From positions 1-53,531 of IMG/VR virus record IMGVR_UViG_3300025141_000131: 53,531 nt of DNA. The stretch is one strand, 5' to 3'. Position 1 is the first letter of the stretch. Every line of letters begins with the position of its first letter. The DNA is from a virus. The notes under the pieces are model-generated. The model was given only the letters and a program-made list of their open reading frames with translations. It had not been told where the DNA came from and did no database searches. Made by a program: the position numbers and the translations under genes. Below are positions 40,642-51,300 of the stretch, in pieces.

Positions 40642-41063
40642 TGATAACAAGAAAAAAAATAGAAGAAACTATTAAAAAAATTCATAAACAAAACTGGAAA
40701 GGATATATGTTATATTTTATAGGAGGAGTGGTAGAAGATAGAGAGACAAAAGATATAGATATTTTTGTAACTGGTAATGGAGATGAAAAAGAATTAGTAA
40801 AATCTATAAACAATGTGCAAGAAAGAGGTTTAGTTGATTTTTTTGTAGTAGAAAATGTAGATGAAGAAAAAACAGGAATCCAGTTTGATAAAGAAGAAAA
40901 ATTTGCTAAAACTTATCCTTCTTTTTATGATAAAAGTAAAGGATACAAAGAGGGTTTATATTGGAGAAAGTTTATAGGAAGAGATAAATGTGCTCCATGT
41001 GAGAAAGAAAATAACAATACAAATATACAAAAACCGTTATTGATATATAATGGTGTAATTTAA
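40641..41063 (+). CDS. nucleotidyltransferase-fold protein (140 aa)
   Basis: The 140-aa protein contains the family signature hG-G...D-h-D...h-D-h: FIGG (G28-G29), KDIDI (D38, D40), and LVDFF (D66). This spacing is that of the minimal nucleotidyltransferase superfamily, the fold of CCA-adding enzymes, aminoglycoside nucleotidyltransferases and toxin NTases. Metal-binding residues look complete, so it may be active. It starts within the stop of the large tail gene (TAATG). Substrate is unknown: a tRNA end, protein or nucleotide is possible. A virion role from neighbours is equally likely. Confidence 0.65.
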   Translation: MITRKKIEETIKKIHKQNWKGYMLYFIGGVVEDRETKDIDIFVTGNGDEKELVKSINNVQERGLVDFFVVENVDEEKTGIQFDKEEKFAKTYPSFYDKSKGYKEGLYWRKFIGRDKCAPCEKENNNTNIQKPLLIYNGVI

Positions 41064-41086
41064 GAGTAAAATAAGTAATAATATAT

Positions 41087-43015
41087 ATGGGAGCTGTAGT
41101 AGAAGTAAAATATTTTAATTCCTTCGTTTTAAGAAAGACTTTAACAGGCCAACTTCAACCAATATGGAATGGATCTTTTGGTATTCCTAGTGATCTTAAT
41201 GGTGGTTTTCCAGTTACTGCTGAAAACACTGATCAACCAGATAATTGGGCTATAGAAGAAGCAAGAATAAGAGGAGGTTATAATAATACTTCTACTAGTT
41301 ATGGAGCGAAAGCTTATTTAGTAGAAGAAGAACCCAATGCTTTTGTTAGGTTTAATGCTATGATATACTCAGGTATATTTAATTCTAGAACCGGTATTAA
41401 TGATACCAATGTGTTTAGCGTGGGAAAAGATATTAGTAAAGCAACTGATCCTGCAAACGGTTCAATACAAAGACTTTACGCAGAAGATACAAATTTATAT
41501 ATATTTCAAGAAAACAAAGTTAGTAGAGCTTTAATAGACAAAGATGCTGTTTATTCAGCTGAAGGACAAGGTGCTATTACTTCGAGTAATTTAGTAATAG
41601 GTGTAATTCAACCTATACCAGGAAAATATGGTATTTCTCAAAACCCAGAAAGCTTTGCAGTATATGGTTATGATAAGTATTTCTCAGATAAAAACAATAA
41701 TGTTATATTAAAATTATCTAATTCGGGTATTATAGAAATTTCTAACACCGGAATGAGAGATTATTTTAGAGATGAATTAAATAGTTTAGATTTAGGAGGA
41801 ACCCCTGGTTTTGTAAGAGGTGGTTGGGATTTATACAATGGTCAATATGTAATTTCTACTCAACAAAATACAGTATATAAAGGAAGTGATGTAACTTATA
41901 ATACATTGTCATTTGAACCATTAGTTCAAGGGTGGACTAGTTTTTATAGTTATCTTCCTGATCAAATGTTTAGTGTAAGAAATAATTTTTATAGTACTAA
42001 AGGAGATAAATTATATAAACATTATTCTACTGGAGTAAATAGAGGTAGTTTTTATGGAGTTAATAATTCCAGTAATGTTACCGCAGTATTTAATCCAGAA
42101 CCTACTAGATCTAAATCTTTTAAAACTATTAGTTACGAAGGTAGTAATGGTTGGTATGTTGAATCAATGTTGTCTGATCAGACAGGTCAAAATCCAAGTG
42201 TAACACCATCAGGTCAATGGTTAAATGCTACAGATTCAGGTTTAGAAATACTTAGTTATTTAGGTGGAGAATATGTTGAACCAACTGCTAATGGACAAAC
42301 TGTCGCGGCTTCTGCTATAGCAACAGTAACTTTATTAATAGGTGGAGTAACTTCTTACAGTCTTACAGCGGCAGGAACTGGTTATACGGCAGCAACTGGT
42401 GTTGCTACTACTGTAGCACCAGCCGGTGGAACTGGTTTAACTGTAGATACAACCGTTGTTAATGGTGCTATTACCCATGTAGTTATTAATGCAGTAGGAT
42501 CAGGTTATTCAGTTGGGGATGTAGTTACTATAACTGGTGGTGGTGGTAATGCTACTTTTACAATAACATCTATACAAAGTACAACAGGAGCTATACCCGC
42601 AGGAGCTATAGTTAGTGGGATTGGTGTTAGTACAGGTACTACAGTTGTTAGTTATAATACTACTACTGGACTCTTAACATGTAACCAAGCTTTAGACGTC
42701 GCTGCAGAAGCAATATTAGATTTTACTGGTACTGTTCCTAGAGCTAATTATAATGCTTCATTAGGTACAACTAATCCAGGTTGGCCTCGTTATCATTCTG
42801 GGTTTAATAGAAAAGAAAATAAATACGTAGCTGATATAATAAATAATACTACATTAACTATGATACCAGGTGAAGTAATATTTGGTAGTGATATAAGTGG
42901 ATTAAAAGGATTTTATCTTACCACTAAAGTATCTACGGATAATATTACAAACGTGGGTGCAGAAAAACAACTATTCTCCGTAGCAACAAACTATGATATG
43001 AATAACGGTTATTAA
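41087..43015 (+). CDS. second tail stabilisation / propeller-type protein (642 aa)
   Basis: The 642-aa product starts MGAVVEVKYFNSFVLRKTLT. The N-terminal two thirds are beta-propeller-like, with short strands and W/Y/G turns (YAEDTNLYIFQENKVSRALI; FAVYGYDKYFSDKNNNVI). At residues 419-496 lies an inserted domain also found in the 186-aa protein (42341-42574 here), and a second GAIPAGAIVSGIGVSTGT module follows. The C-terminal RYHSGFNRKENKYVADI is unique. It probably forms part of the tail tip or collar. Confidence 0.6.
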   Translation: MGAVVEVKYFNSFVLRKTLTGQLQPIWNGSFGIPSDLNGGFPVTAENTDQPDNWAIEEARIRGGYNNTSTSYGAKAYLVEEEPNAFVRFNAMIYSGIFNSRTGINDTNVFSVGKDISKATDPANGSIQRLYAEDTNLYIFQENKVSRALIDKDAVYSAEGQGAITSSNLVIGVIQPIPGKYGISQNPESFAVYGYDKYFSDKNNNVILKLSNSGIIEISNTGMRDYFRDELNSLDLGGTPGFVRGGWDLYNGQYVISTQQNTVYKGSDVTYNTLSFEPLVQGWTSFYSYLPDQMFSVRNNFYSTKGDKLYKHYSTGVNRGSFYGVNNSSNVTAVFNPEPTRSKSFKTISYEGSNGWYVESMLSDQTGQNPSVTPSGQWLNATDSGLEILSYLGGEYVEPTANGQTVAASAIATVTLLIGGVTSYSLTAAGTGYTAATGVATTVAPAGGTGLTVDTTVVNGAITHVVINAVGSGYSVGDVVTITGGGGNATFTITSIQSTTGAIPAGAIVSGIGVSTGTTVVSYNTTTGLLTCNQALDVAAEAILDFTGTVPRANYNASLGTTNPGWPRYHSGFNRKENKYVADIINNTTLTMIPGEVIFGSDISGLKGFYLTTKVSTDNITNVGAEKQLFSVATNYDMNNGY

Positions 43016-43030
43016 ATTAAATTAAATTAA

Positions 43031-43552
43031 ATGAAAAATTCCTTAACAAAACAAGAGTATAGTTTAGAGGAGGTTGAACGAATAAACAAGTTCCGAGAAC
43101 TTATTATGAATTTTGAAGAACAATTAGTTACATTACCAGGAGCTTATGGAAACCCTAATACTCCAGGAAGAAGCGAAGATGCAAATAAAATCAATCCTTT
43201 AAAACATACTATAGTTGGTGGTTTATATATTAGAGAAATATTTATGCCTAAAGGACAATTAATCTCTACTGGTATACATAAAAAAGAACATCCTTATTTT
43301 ATATTACAAGGAGATGTTTCTGTTTTAACTGATCAAGGTATAAAAAGAGTTAAAGCTCCTTATCATGATATAACTAAACCAGGTACTAAAAGATTAATTT
43401 ATATTCACGAAGATACAACATGGATAACAGTTCATGCAACTGAAAAAGAAAGTGTAGAAGAAATATTAGAAGATATATTAGCTAAAGATTTTAATGATCC
43501 AGAAATAAATCTTGAAGCTTTACAGAAACAATTACAATTAAAAAATAAATAA
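43031..43552 (+). CDS. cupin-like protein (173 aa)
   Basis: The 173-aa protein has a cupin-type strand order in its middle: YIREIFMPKGQLISTGIHKK, HPYFILQGDVSVLTDQG, YHDITKPGTKRLIYIHEDTT, TWITVHAT. Histidines H88 and H92 region plus H142 could coordinate a metal. The C-terminus is acidic and helical. Cupin-like proteins occur among marine phage tail genes, where the function is unclear: structural metal-binding, sugar or small-molecule binding. It lies between the propeller protein and the ejection-type gene. Confidence 0.65.
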   Translation: MKNSLTKQEYSLEEVERINKFRELIMNFEEQLVTLPGAYGNPNTPGRSEDANKINPLKHTIVGGLYIREIFMPKGQLISTGIHKKEHPYFILQGDVSVLTDQGIKRVKAPYHDITKPGTKRLIYIHEDTTWITVHATEKESVEEILEDILAKDFNDPEINLEALQKQLQLKNK

Positions 43553-43553
43553 T

Positions 43554-44225
43554 ATGACAGTAGTCGCAGCAGGCGTAGTAGCCGCAGGAACCATAACAGC
43601 TGGAATTATAGCTAGTAATGCAGCGAAGAAAAAAGCACAAGCACTTGAAGCTGAAGCACGTCGTTTAGGGGCTAAAATGAATCAAATCGAAGAAAATAGA
43701 CAAGATATTATTAATCCCTACGAAGGTATGACAGATCTAAGTGGTATGATGAGTAATCCATTTGCTAGTTTAGGAGTAGCTACATCAGCTGCAGAGATGA
43801 AAATAGAGCAAGCAGATATTTCTTTAGCTAATACTTTAGATATGATAAGAACTACTGGTGGTGGATCAGGTAGTGCAACTGCACTAGCTCAAGCAGCATT
43901 ACAAAGTAAAAAAGGAGTTGCTGCTAGTATTGAAATGCAAGAAGCTCAGAATAATAAATTAAGAGTTCAAGGAGAACAAACCTTACAACAACAAAAACTG
44001 TCAGAACAAAAAAGATTACAACAAGCTGATGTGGCAGGTCAACAATTTATGTTTGCAGCTCAAGAAGATAGAGACATGCAACAACTTAATAGATTGTCTA
44101 ACCAGATAGGAGCTTTAAGAGGTCAAGCCTCTGCTCAAAGTGCAGCGGGAACAGCAGCTTTAACTGGGGCAATATCAAGTGGAATGGGTACGTTGGGCGC
44201 AGGAATATCAGCTCAAGGATCCTAA
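43554..44225 (+). CDS. internal virion / ejection-type protein (223 aa)
   Basis: The 223-aa product starts MTVVAAGVVAAGTITAGIIA. An N-terminal hydrophobic/small-residue helix (residues 2-22) is followed by A/Q/K/E-rich helices (KKKAQALEAEARRLGAKMNQ; QEAQNNKLRVQGEQTLQQQK) and a glycine/serine tail. This is the profile of small podoviral ejection proteins such as T7 gp14 or P22 gp7, which enter the host envelope and form a DNA channel. Position just before the very large virion protein fits an ejection set. Confidence 0.7.
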   Translation: MTVVAAGVVAAGTITAGIIASNAAKKKAQALEAEARRLGAKMNQIEENRQDIINPYEGMTDLSGMMSNPFASLGVATSAAEMKIEQADISLANTLDMIRTTGGGSGSATALAQAALQSKKGVAASIEMQEAQNNKLRVQGEQTLQQQKLSEQKRLQQADVAGQQFMFAAQEDRDMQQLNRLSNQIGALRGQASAQSAAGTAALTGAISSGMGTLGAGISAQGS

Positions 44226-44238
44226 AATCAAAATAAAA

Positions 44239-45336
44239 ATGAAGGATAAGAACATACAAATAAATCACATGATTAAATTCATGAATCAAAGTGATGCTAT
44301 GGCATACAACATGGATTACATAGCTACCCCTACTGTTTCTGAATTTGGAATTTTAAACACAACCTTTGCCGGAACTGGAAGGTTATATGCAAAATTAAAA
44401 ACAACCATAGAAAACAACCAATGTAGTACTCCTAATTGTGAATGGGAAGTAAAACAATTAAGAAGACTAGAAGATGCTCCTCAAAAATCACTAGATTTTG
44501 TTTCCTCTGTTATGAGTCAATTAAGTATTACTGACGATAGATATTATGATGTATGTCAAAACTATGCTTATACTGTAGCTAATCAAATTATGACTAGAAA
44601 ACCAGGGTTTGGTAAAAACGAAGGTTATAACGTAGCTATAAACTTATTAGATAGTGGATCTCAAGAAATTATATTTGAAGGACCTTTCTTTGAAAAACCT
44701 TTAATAATAAACAGTTCTACATTAGAAGCTTTATCTAATGCTGGTAGTTATTTAGTAGCTACAACTCCTGATATTAACAAAGAAATGTTAAACCTATTAA
44801 GTGAATTAGGTATAATGCAGGGTGGATCTAATGATCCTGAAACAGGCGAATTAATGCCTCAAGCAAAAATAGCTGAAGAATTTATATTAAAAAACCCTGA
44901 TGGAACTTATGATTATGAAGTAGTAGAGATAGGAAATGGTATGTCTAGAAATCTTCTTAAATATGATATGGATAAAATAAGTAGAAAAATTGATCCTTTT
45001 ATAAACGCTGAAGTAGCAGGACTATTATCATCAGAACAAGAAACAGTAGCTGCTTGGAATGTATTTTTAGCTCAAGACACTAGTATAGAAGAAGATGATC
45101 AAATGGTTCAAAACGCCAATGCAGGTCATTTAGCTTGGGATTATGACGAGGTTTTACCATTATCTCAAGAACTTAAAATTGTATTTGAAGATAGATATAA
45201 AAATTATTTCTATAAAAACTACTTATTACAATTCACTACTAATCAAATTCCATCTGTACCTGAAGATGCAACGGTTTTTGAAACACCTACTGAAGAACCT
45301 CAAATGGAAGAAGAATTAGAGCAACCAGAAAATTAA
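44239..45336 (+). CDS. hypothetical structural protein (365 aa)
   Basis: The 365-aa product starts MKDKNIQINHMIKFMNQSDA. The ATG at 44239 was chosen over an in-frame ATG at 44179 because the latter lies well inside the previous gene and 44239 has the usual A-rich leader. It contains QCSTPNCEWEVKQLRRLEDA and a C-terminal acidic tail ending EDATVFETPTEEP. No family is recognised. It precedes the giant virion protein by 10 bases and is probably part of the same ejection or internal set. Confidence 0.6.
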   Translation: MKDKNIQINHMIKFMNQSDAMAYNMDYIATPTVSEFGILNTTFAGTGRLYAKLKTTIENNQCSTPNCEWEVKQLRRLEDAPQKSLDFVSSVMSQLSITDDRYYDVCQNYAYTVANQIMTRKPGFGKNEGYNVAINLLDSGSQEIIFEGPFFEKPLIINSSTLEALSNAGSYLVATTPDINKEMLNLLSELGIMQGGSNDPETGELMPQAKIAEEFILKNPDGTYDYEVVEIGNGMSRNLLKYDMDKISRKIDPFINAEVAGLLSSEQETVAAWNVFLAQDTSIEEDDQMVQNANAGHLAWDYDEVLPLSQELKIVFEDRYKNYFYKNYLLQFTTNQIPSVPEDATVFETPTEEPQMEEELEQPEN

Positions 45337-45346
45337 ATAAAATAGT

Positions 45347-48300
45347 ATGAACGGTAATAAATTAACAGTTGAACAGTATGAAAATAAACTGAGAACTGAT
45401 ATTAATACCCGTGGATATAGCGAAGAATCAATTCAAAAATATATCGCTGAATACAAGGAGAAATTAAGAGTAGAGAAAGAAGCAGAACAACTAGCTGTTG
45501 AGGAACAAGAGGAGAATCAAGGAGGCGAGGTAGTAGAAGTTCCACCTGGTCATGATATAGATCCTAATAGTAAAAAGCGTATTCTGAAAGAAGAGGCGAT
45601 AAAAATGGGTATAGACTATGAAGAAAACACTCAAGGAGGGTTTGTAACGGTAAAAGAAACAGATATAATAGACTATATTGCTCCTAAAGCACACAAAAAG
45701 CTAGATGAGTTTAAAAGTAAGAAATTTGAAGAGTCTTTAAACAAAGAAGATATTAAAAACAACGCTGCTAATATTTTATTTAAAACAGATATACTTGACA
45801 CTTATGATGCTAAAGCTGAAATGTCAAAAGAAGATCGAAATAAATATAGTGCAGCTTCACAAAACTACAAAAATGCTTTCAAAGCTGAAAATTTAAAGAA
45901 ATTTAATGAGTTTAAAGGCAAAAAATCAGGCTTTGGTGCTTCAAAAGAACTTGCAGATGCAGGGATTTGTAGTCCCTATGGTGCTAATTTAACTGATTGT
46001 TTAAAGAAAAAACTTGATAAAGATTCTGGATATTTAAAATTAATACGAGATCATACATTAAAATATAAAAGTGAAGATGAATATGATGACTATCTTAAAG
46101 GACAGTTAGGTGAGAATTATGATAGGTATACAGAGTGGAAAGCGGGGAGTGAAGTAGAATTTTCTGATAAAGAATTATTAGAAGGAAAAAAGAAAGCTTT
46201 TCAAGATAAACTTTATTTAGAGTTTAGAGAAATGGATGATGTTTTTGGGGGAGAAAAATATGACGAACAACTTAAAAAAGCTATATATTTAGCACTAAAA
46301 CCTGAACTTGATTCTCAAGCAGAACAACAGGAAGGGTTAAATGCAATGGGTGAGGTTATAAAAGAGGATAAAAAAGCAATAGAAGATAAATTTAAAGCTC
46401 TACAAAAACTAGAAAAACCCTATGTTGATAAATTAACTGGTTTTACAAATAAACTTAAAGAAATTGATTTAAAAGAAGAAGATTATTTTAATTTATCTAA
46501 AGCTGAATATGATAAAAAACTTGAAGACTATAATAGTATAGTCACGGAATATGAAACGGTATATGGCGACTATGAAGAACTAGATTTTAAAGGAAAATAT
46601 GATGTTCTTATAAAAGAACAAGAGAACTTTAAAGGTTTAATAGAAAAATTTAATAGTGATATAGAAAAGTTTGCTAAACCTGGTATAGATAAAGCTAACA
46701 TGATAGCTAAAGCAGCTGGCATGGACTACTCCTTGACAGGAAGAGCGGCTATGGCATTAGAAGACTTTTTTATAGGAGGGTTTACTAATTTTGCTCGTTT
46801 AACTCAAGGAGTGGGATTGAAGGTAATAAAAAATTTAACAAATAACCCTGCTAGAAAAGCAGAAATTGATCAGAGTATAGCTGTAATAGAACAAAATTTA
46901 GCTAATTACAATAGAAGATTAGCTCACAAAAGAGAGATTACAATTCCTCCTTCTTTAACTTTAGATAATGTAGGGGATGGAGCTAGTTTCTTAGATTATA
47001 TGGGAGAAGCTTTAGCTGATAATAGTCCATCTATATTAACTACATTTATACCAGCAGCTGCAGCTATTTCTGGAGGAATAAGATTAGGTGCTGCGGTTGG
47101 TTTTGGTGCAAGACGAGCAGCTTTAATGGCTAATAAGACTTATGGTTTGTATGCAATGAGAGCTTCACAAGGAATATTCTTTGCTGGGGAATCTGGAGGA
47201 AAATATGGAGAACTTTTATCTACAGAGTATGATATGCGAGATAGAATAAAAGATATAAATACAGCGCTAGCTAGTGAGGGTTTAACTCCAGAACAGAGAG
47301 ATCAATTAATATTAGAAAAAGAAGAGCTTGATAATGATTTAACAAATAATTTTAGTTTTGCTCAAAAAGCTTGGTCATCTTACGGATATGGTGGAGTAGC
47401 AACAGTAGCAGAAACAATGGGATCGTTAAAATTAGTTCAAGGAGTTAATGCAACTGCTAAAGGATTAGGTAAAACAATAGCTAAAAAGCATTTATATACA
47501 AACTCTGCCAACTTTGCGGGTGTTTTAGTTAAAGGAACAATTAAAGGATTAAGACCTGCTATTACAAAAGCTATGCCTAGTGAAGTATTTGAAGAAGCCT
47601 TTACTCAAATAGGTCATAACGCTATAGATATTGTAGCATTAAATGAAGATAAAAGTTTATTAGAAGGATTAAATGCGGATTTCTTTGTTAAAACCGCTAT
47701 AACATCTTTTGCTATTATGGGTCCAACTACCATGGCAAATACAAAAAATATTCTTACCAATGAATTTAAAACTAGAGATGATATTATAACTAATAAAAAA
47801 GATGTAAATGAATTAATAGTTATTCAATCTAAATTAGATAAACTAAAAGGTCCTGAATTAAAAGAAGCTTTAAAAAGAAGAAAACAATTAGTACAAAAAT
47901 TAGCATTCCACGATGCTATGACGCTTCAAAAATTAAATCACTTAAGTCCTGATCAAATAAGAGAAGCTGCTGACTTAGCTAGACAAAAAAGAGTTTTAAA
48001 CAGTAGAATGAGATCTTTAAGTGCTACTGGTGATACACAAAGTCAAGACTTTAAAGATGCTGAAGCTGGTATAAGAGATCAATTTGCTGCTATATCTGAA
48101 AAACAAAACGAGCTTTTAGGTGCTAAAGATAGAAGTACTCTAGCTAAAATGACTGATTTAAATACTAAATACGGATTAACAACTAATTTAGATTTACAAT
48201 ATACTTTAGGTTTAAATGATTTCGCAATGGACGCTGCAATGACTTTATCAGATAAAAACAAAAAGTTTACTGTAATAACTGAAGCTGCTTTTGGTGATCC

Positions 48301-51300
48301 TAATGCGATGAGAGGAGAATTACAAGCTCAAGGATATTCAGCGGCAGAAATTGATGCTGCAGTAGAAAGTTTTAGTGGTGATGCACCAGCTAATGGGTTG
48401 TATACTATTAATGGAGATATTATAATTAATGAAGGAGCAATGAATCAAAGAATGCATGGAGCTTCTGGAATAGCTGAAGCAAATTACGCAGCTGTTGCTC
48501 CATTAGAAGAATTGTTTCACGCAACTGTTGCGGCTAAAGGTTTAAAAATAGATGGTAAATTAAAAGGTGATGCTGCTGCTGCGACACAAGAGTTAATGGA
48601 TTTAGTTGATGCTAAAAAAGAAACTGGGGCGATTAATGATGAAGATTATACAGCGTTAAAAGAAAGAATAGACATGTATAAACAAAACGGTGAATACAAC
48701 TATGAAGAAATGTTAGCGCAAATAAACAATGCAATGGCTATAGGTATTCTTAATGAAAGTGATTTTCAATCTATTCCATCTTTAAAATCTTATCTTAATA
48801 GTGCTATAAATAATGTATTAGGAGATTCTGCATGGATGTTAAAAGTAGAAACCGCAGCGGATGTCTCTACTTTTATGAAAAACTATCGTGCTAATACTAT
48901 TGATGGTGGTACAAGACTTAGTGCTGGAGGAGATGAAGCCGCTCAAACAGAACAAACACAGGAATCTAAAGGTAAAGAAATTGCATTACCTGTAACTGAA
49001 AGCGATAGAATAAATGCTATACCAAATATTAGAGAGAAAGCAAAAGAAGAGTTAGATGCTATTGATCAAAGGTTAGATGTATCTCAAATTACTAAAGATA
49101 CAACTTTTGAAGAATTTAGAACTCAACAAGTTCAAGATAACCAAGTTGATCGTAGTGTGTTTGATGAAAATAGAACTCAAGCAGAACGAGCTTTTAATAA
49201 TTATCAAGATACAATAGTAGAAGAAGCATCGATACAAGAATCAAAAGGCAAACCTCTTACAATGGAAGATCAAATAGATCACGTTTTTTCAAAGAACTCG
49301 GGATTAGGTAACTTTGATAGATTATTAGAAGAAGAATTTGCTAAGAGTCCTCACACTAGACACTTGGCAGCATATGCTAAAAAGCACGGACTGGATACGG
49401 ACGCGTGGTTTTGGAAGGTTGATTGGGGCGCAGGTGGAAGAGATTTAGAGGTTCCAGGATATAATGCTCTTGTAACAAGAAGGAAGAAAGTAGATGACCT
49501 TTGGATGCATGACATTGAGTGGTTAAGAACTGAACTTAAAAAAGCAAAAGGTGAAAATAAAGAAAATCTTGAACTTGCAATAGAAGAAAAGTTTAAAAGA
49601 CTAGGTCCAGAAATAATTCAAAGTGCTGGAATTGATATTTATACAGGCAAAGATATTGGTACAGCACCAACACAGGTTCAAGAATCAAAAGGTAAAGCTA
49701 TAGAGACAAAAGATTTACCAGAAAGTACTCAGACCTACATGGAGTTAGATAATTCTATATTACAACAAGCTTTAGTATCTGAAATTCAAAATAAAGGAGA
49801 AAATAGATTTCCTATTGCTCAAGCTATTGTAGAGAAAAATTGGCCTTTAATTAGTAAATCTTTAAATATAAATTCGCAGCAAGAAATGGAAGCTGCTAAA
49901 GAGGTTGTTATTGATCAAATGCTAGGTCAATTTGAAGGATCAGGTCAAGGTAAATATGGATCTAGAAATACTAGTTTGTTAGGTGGTTTTTCATTAGACC
50001 CAGCGGGTCCTCCTGCACAAGTTAGTACTTATTTAGCAGAAACTGTTAGAACTAGAAAACCTGAAATCGACGCTGCTATAGCAGATAGAGTGGGTAAACA
50101 AGGTACAGATTTAAAAGAAGCTATTACTACTACTGTAGAAACCACGGAAACAACAGAAAAGGCGAAAGTAGTTAAAAAACCTAGTGAAACCACGGGGTTA
50201 GATAAAAAAACTGAAGCTACAATAACCGAGGCAATAACTGATTCATATAAAGGAAAAGAAGTTACGTTAGCAGAGACAAGAAATATACCTAAAAAAGTAG
50301 CAGGTGTTTATGCTGATATGTTTGGAATAAATCCTCAAACTATAATAGATAAGAAAAGAAATTTCCAAAAGAAAGATGCTGAAGGTCTTACAAAGGCGAA
50401 ACAATTTTTACTTAAAAATGCTAAAGATGATTTTGCTCGTTTACCAAAAACTGTAGACGCTTCAGGTAAAGGTACTTTTATACCTAAGAACGTAAGAGAC
50501 GCTTTATATACTGATGGTGAGTTAACTGGTACGTTAAAAGATTACTTAGATCTAATTAGAACTAAACCAACCAAGCCTATATATAGAGATAGAACTGCAC
50601 AAACTATTAGAGGTTTGTTAGGATTACATATTAGAAATCGTATATTAGAAACTACAACTTCAAAACCTAAAAGAATTAAATCTGGGGCAATGTTTAGTAA
50701 AGGTAAAAAAATTAAGCCTCTTACTAAGGACCAAGTTGAAATTTATAATAAATTATTAGAAACTGCAGGTAAGCCCCAAGCTAGAGAAGCAGCTGGTATT
50801 GATAAGGTAACTATTACTAACGAAAACAGACCGGATATAATAAATAAACTAGACCAACTAGTTGGAGATGATGAAGTAGCAATTAATCCTCTTGTTCTTG
50901 ACTCTATGGGGTCGGCAGGTGCAGTAAGAGCTACTTTAGGTAAAAGAAATAAAGAAGGAAAAGAACCTGCTGCAACAAAAAAACTACGTAAATGGCTTGA
51001 AGATAATAATCGGAAAAAAGACCTAAAAAACCCTGATGTTTATTGGTACCAAACAATTGATGCTGCTGGAAATATTGGTTATGTAAAAGGTACTCCATCT
51101 AAGAAAACTCCTGGCGCATGGAGTGCACCAAGCTTGCCAAGGTTAAAAAGGTTAAAAAATAAAGGACTTAGCTTAGTTCCAGGGAGGAATAAAATATTTT
51201 GGGGTAAAGAGGATCTAAATTTTAAAACACTCAAGAAAAAAGCTGTAAAAACTTACAAGAAAAAACACGGTAAGAAACCTCCAAAACCAAAAAAAGTTAA

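Noticed and set aside
40259-40650. Two minus-strand ORFs (122 and 65 aa) at the end of the 1497-aa gene
   Set aside because: They are composition shadows (H/L/Y-rich) of the cysteine-rich plus-strand frame, which continues without interruption.
44179-44238. Upstream ATG at 44179 as start of the 365-aa gene
   Set aside because: It lies 47 bases inside the preceding coding sequence, while the ATG at 44239 has the usual A-rich leader and gives MKDKNIQ.
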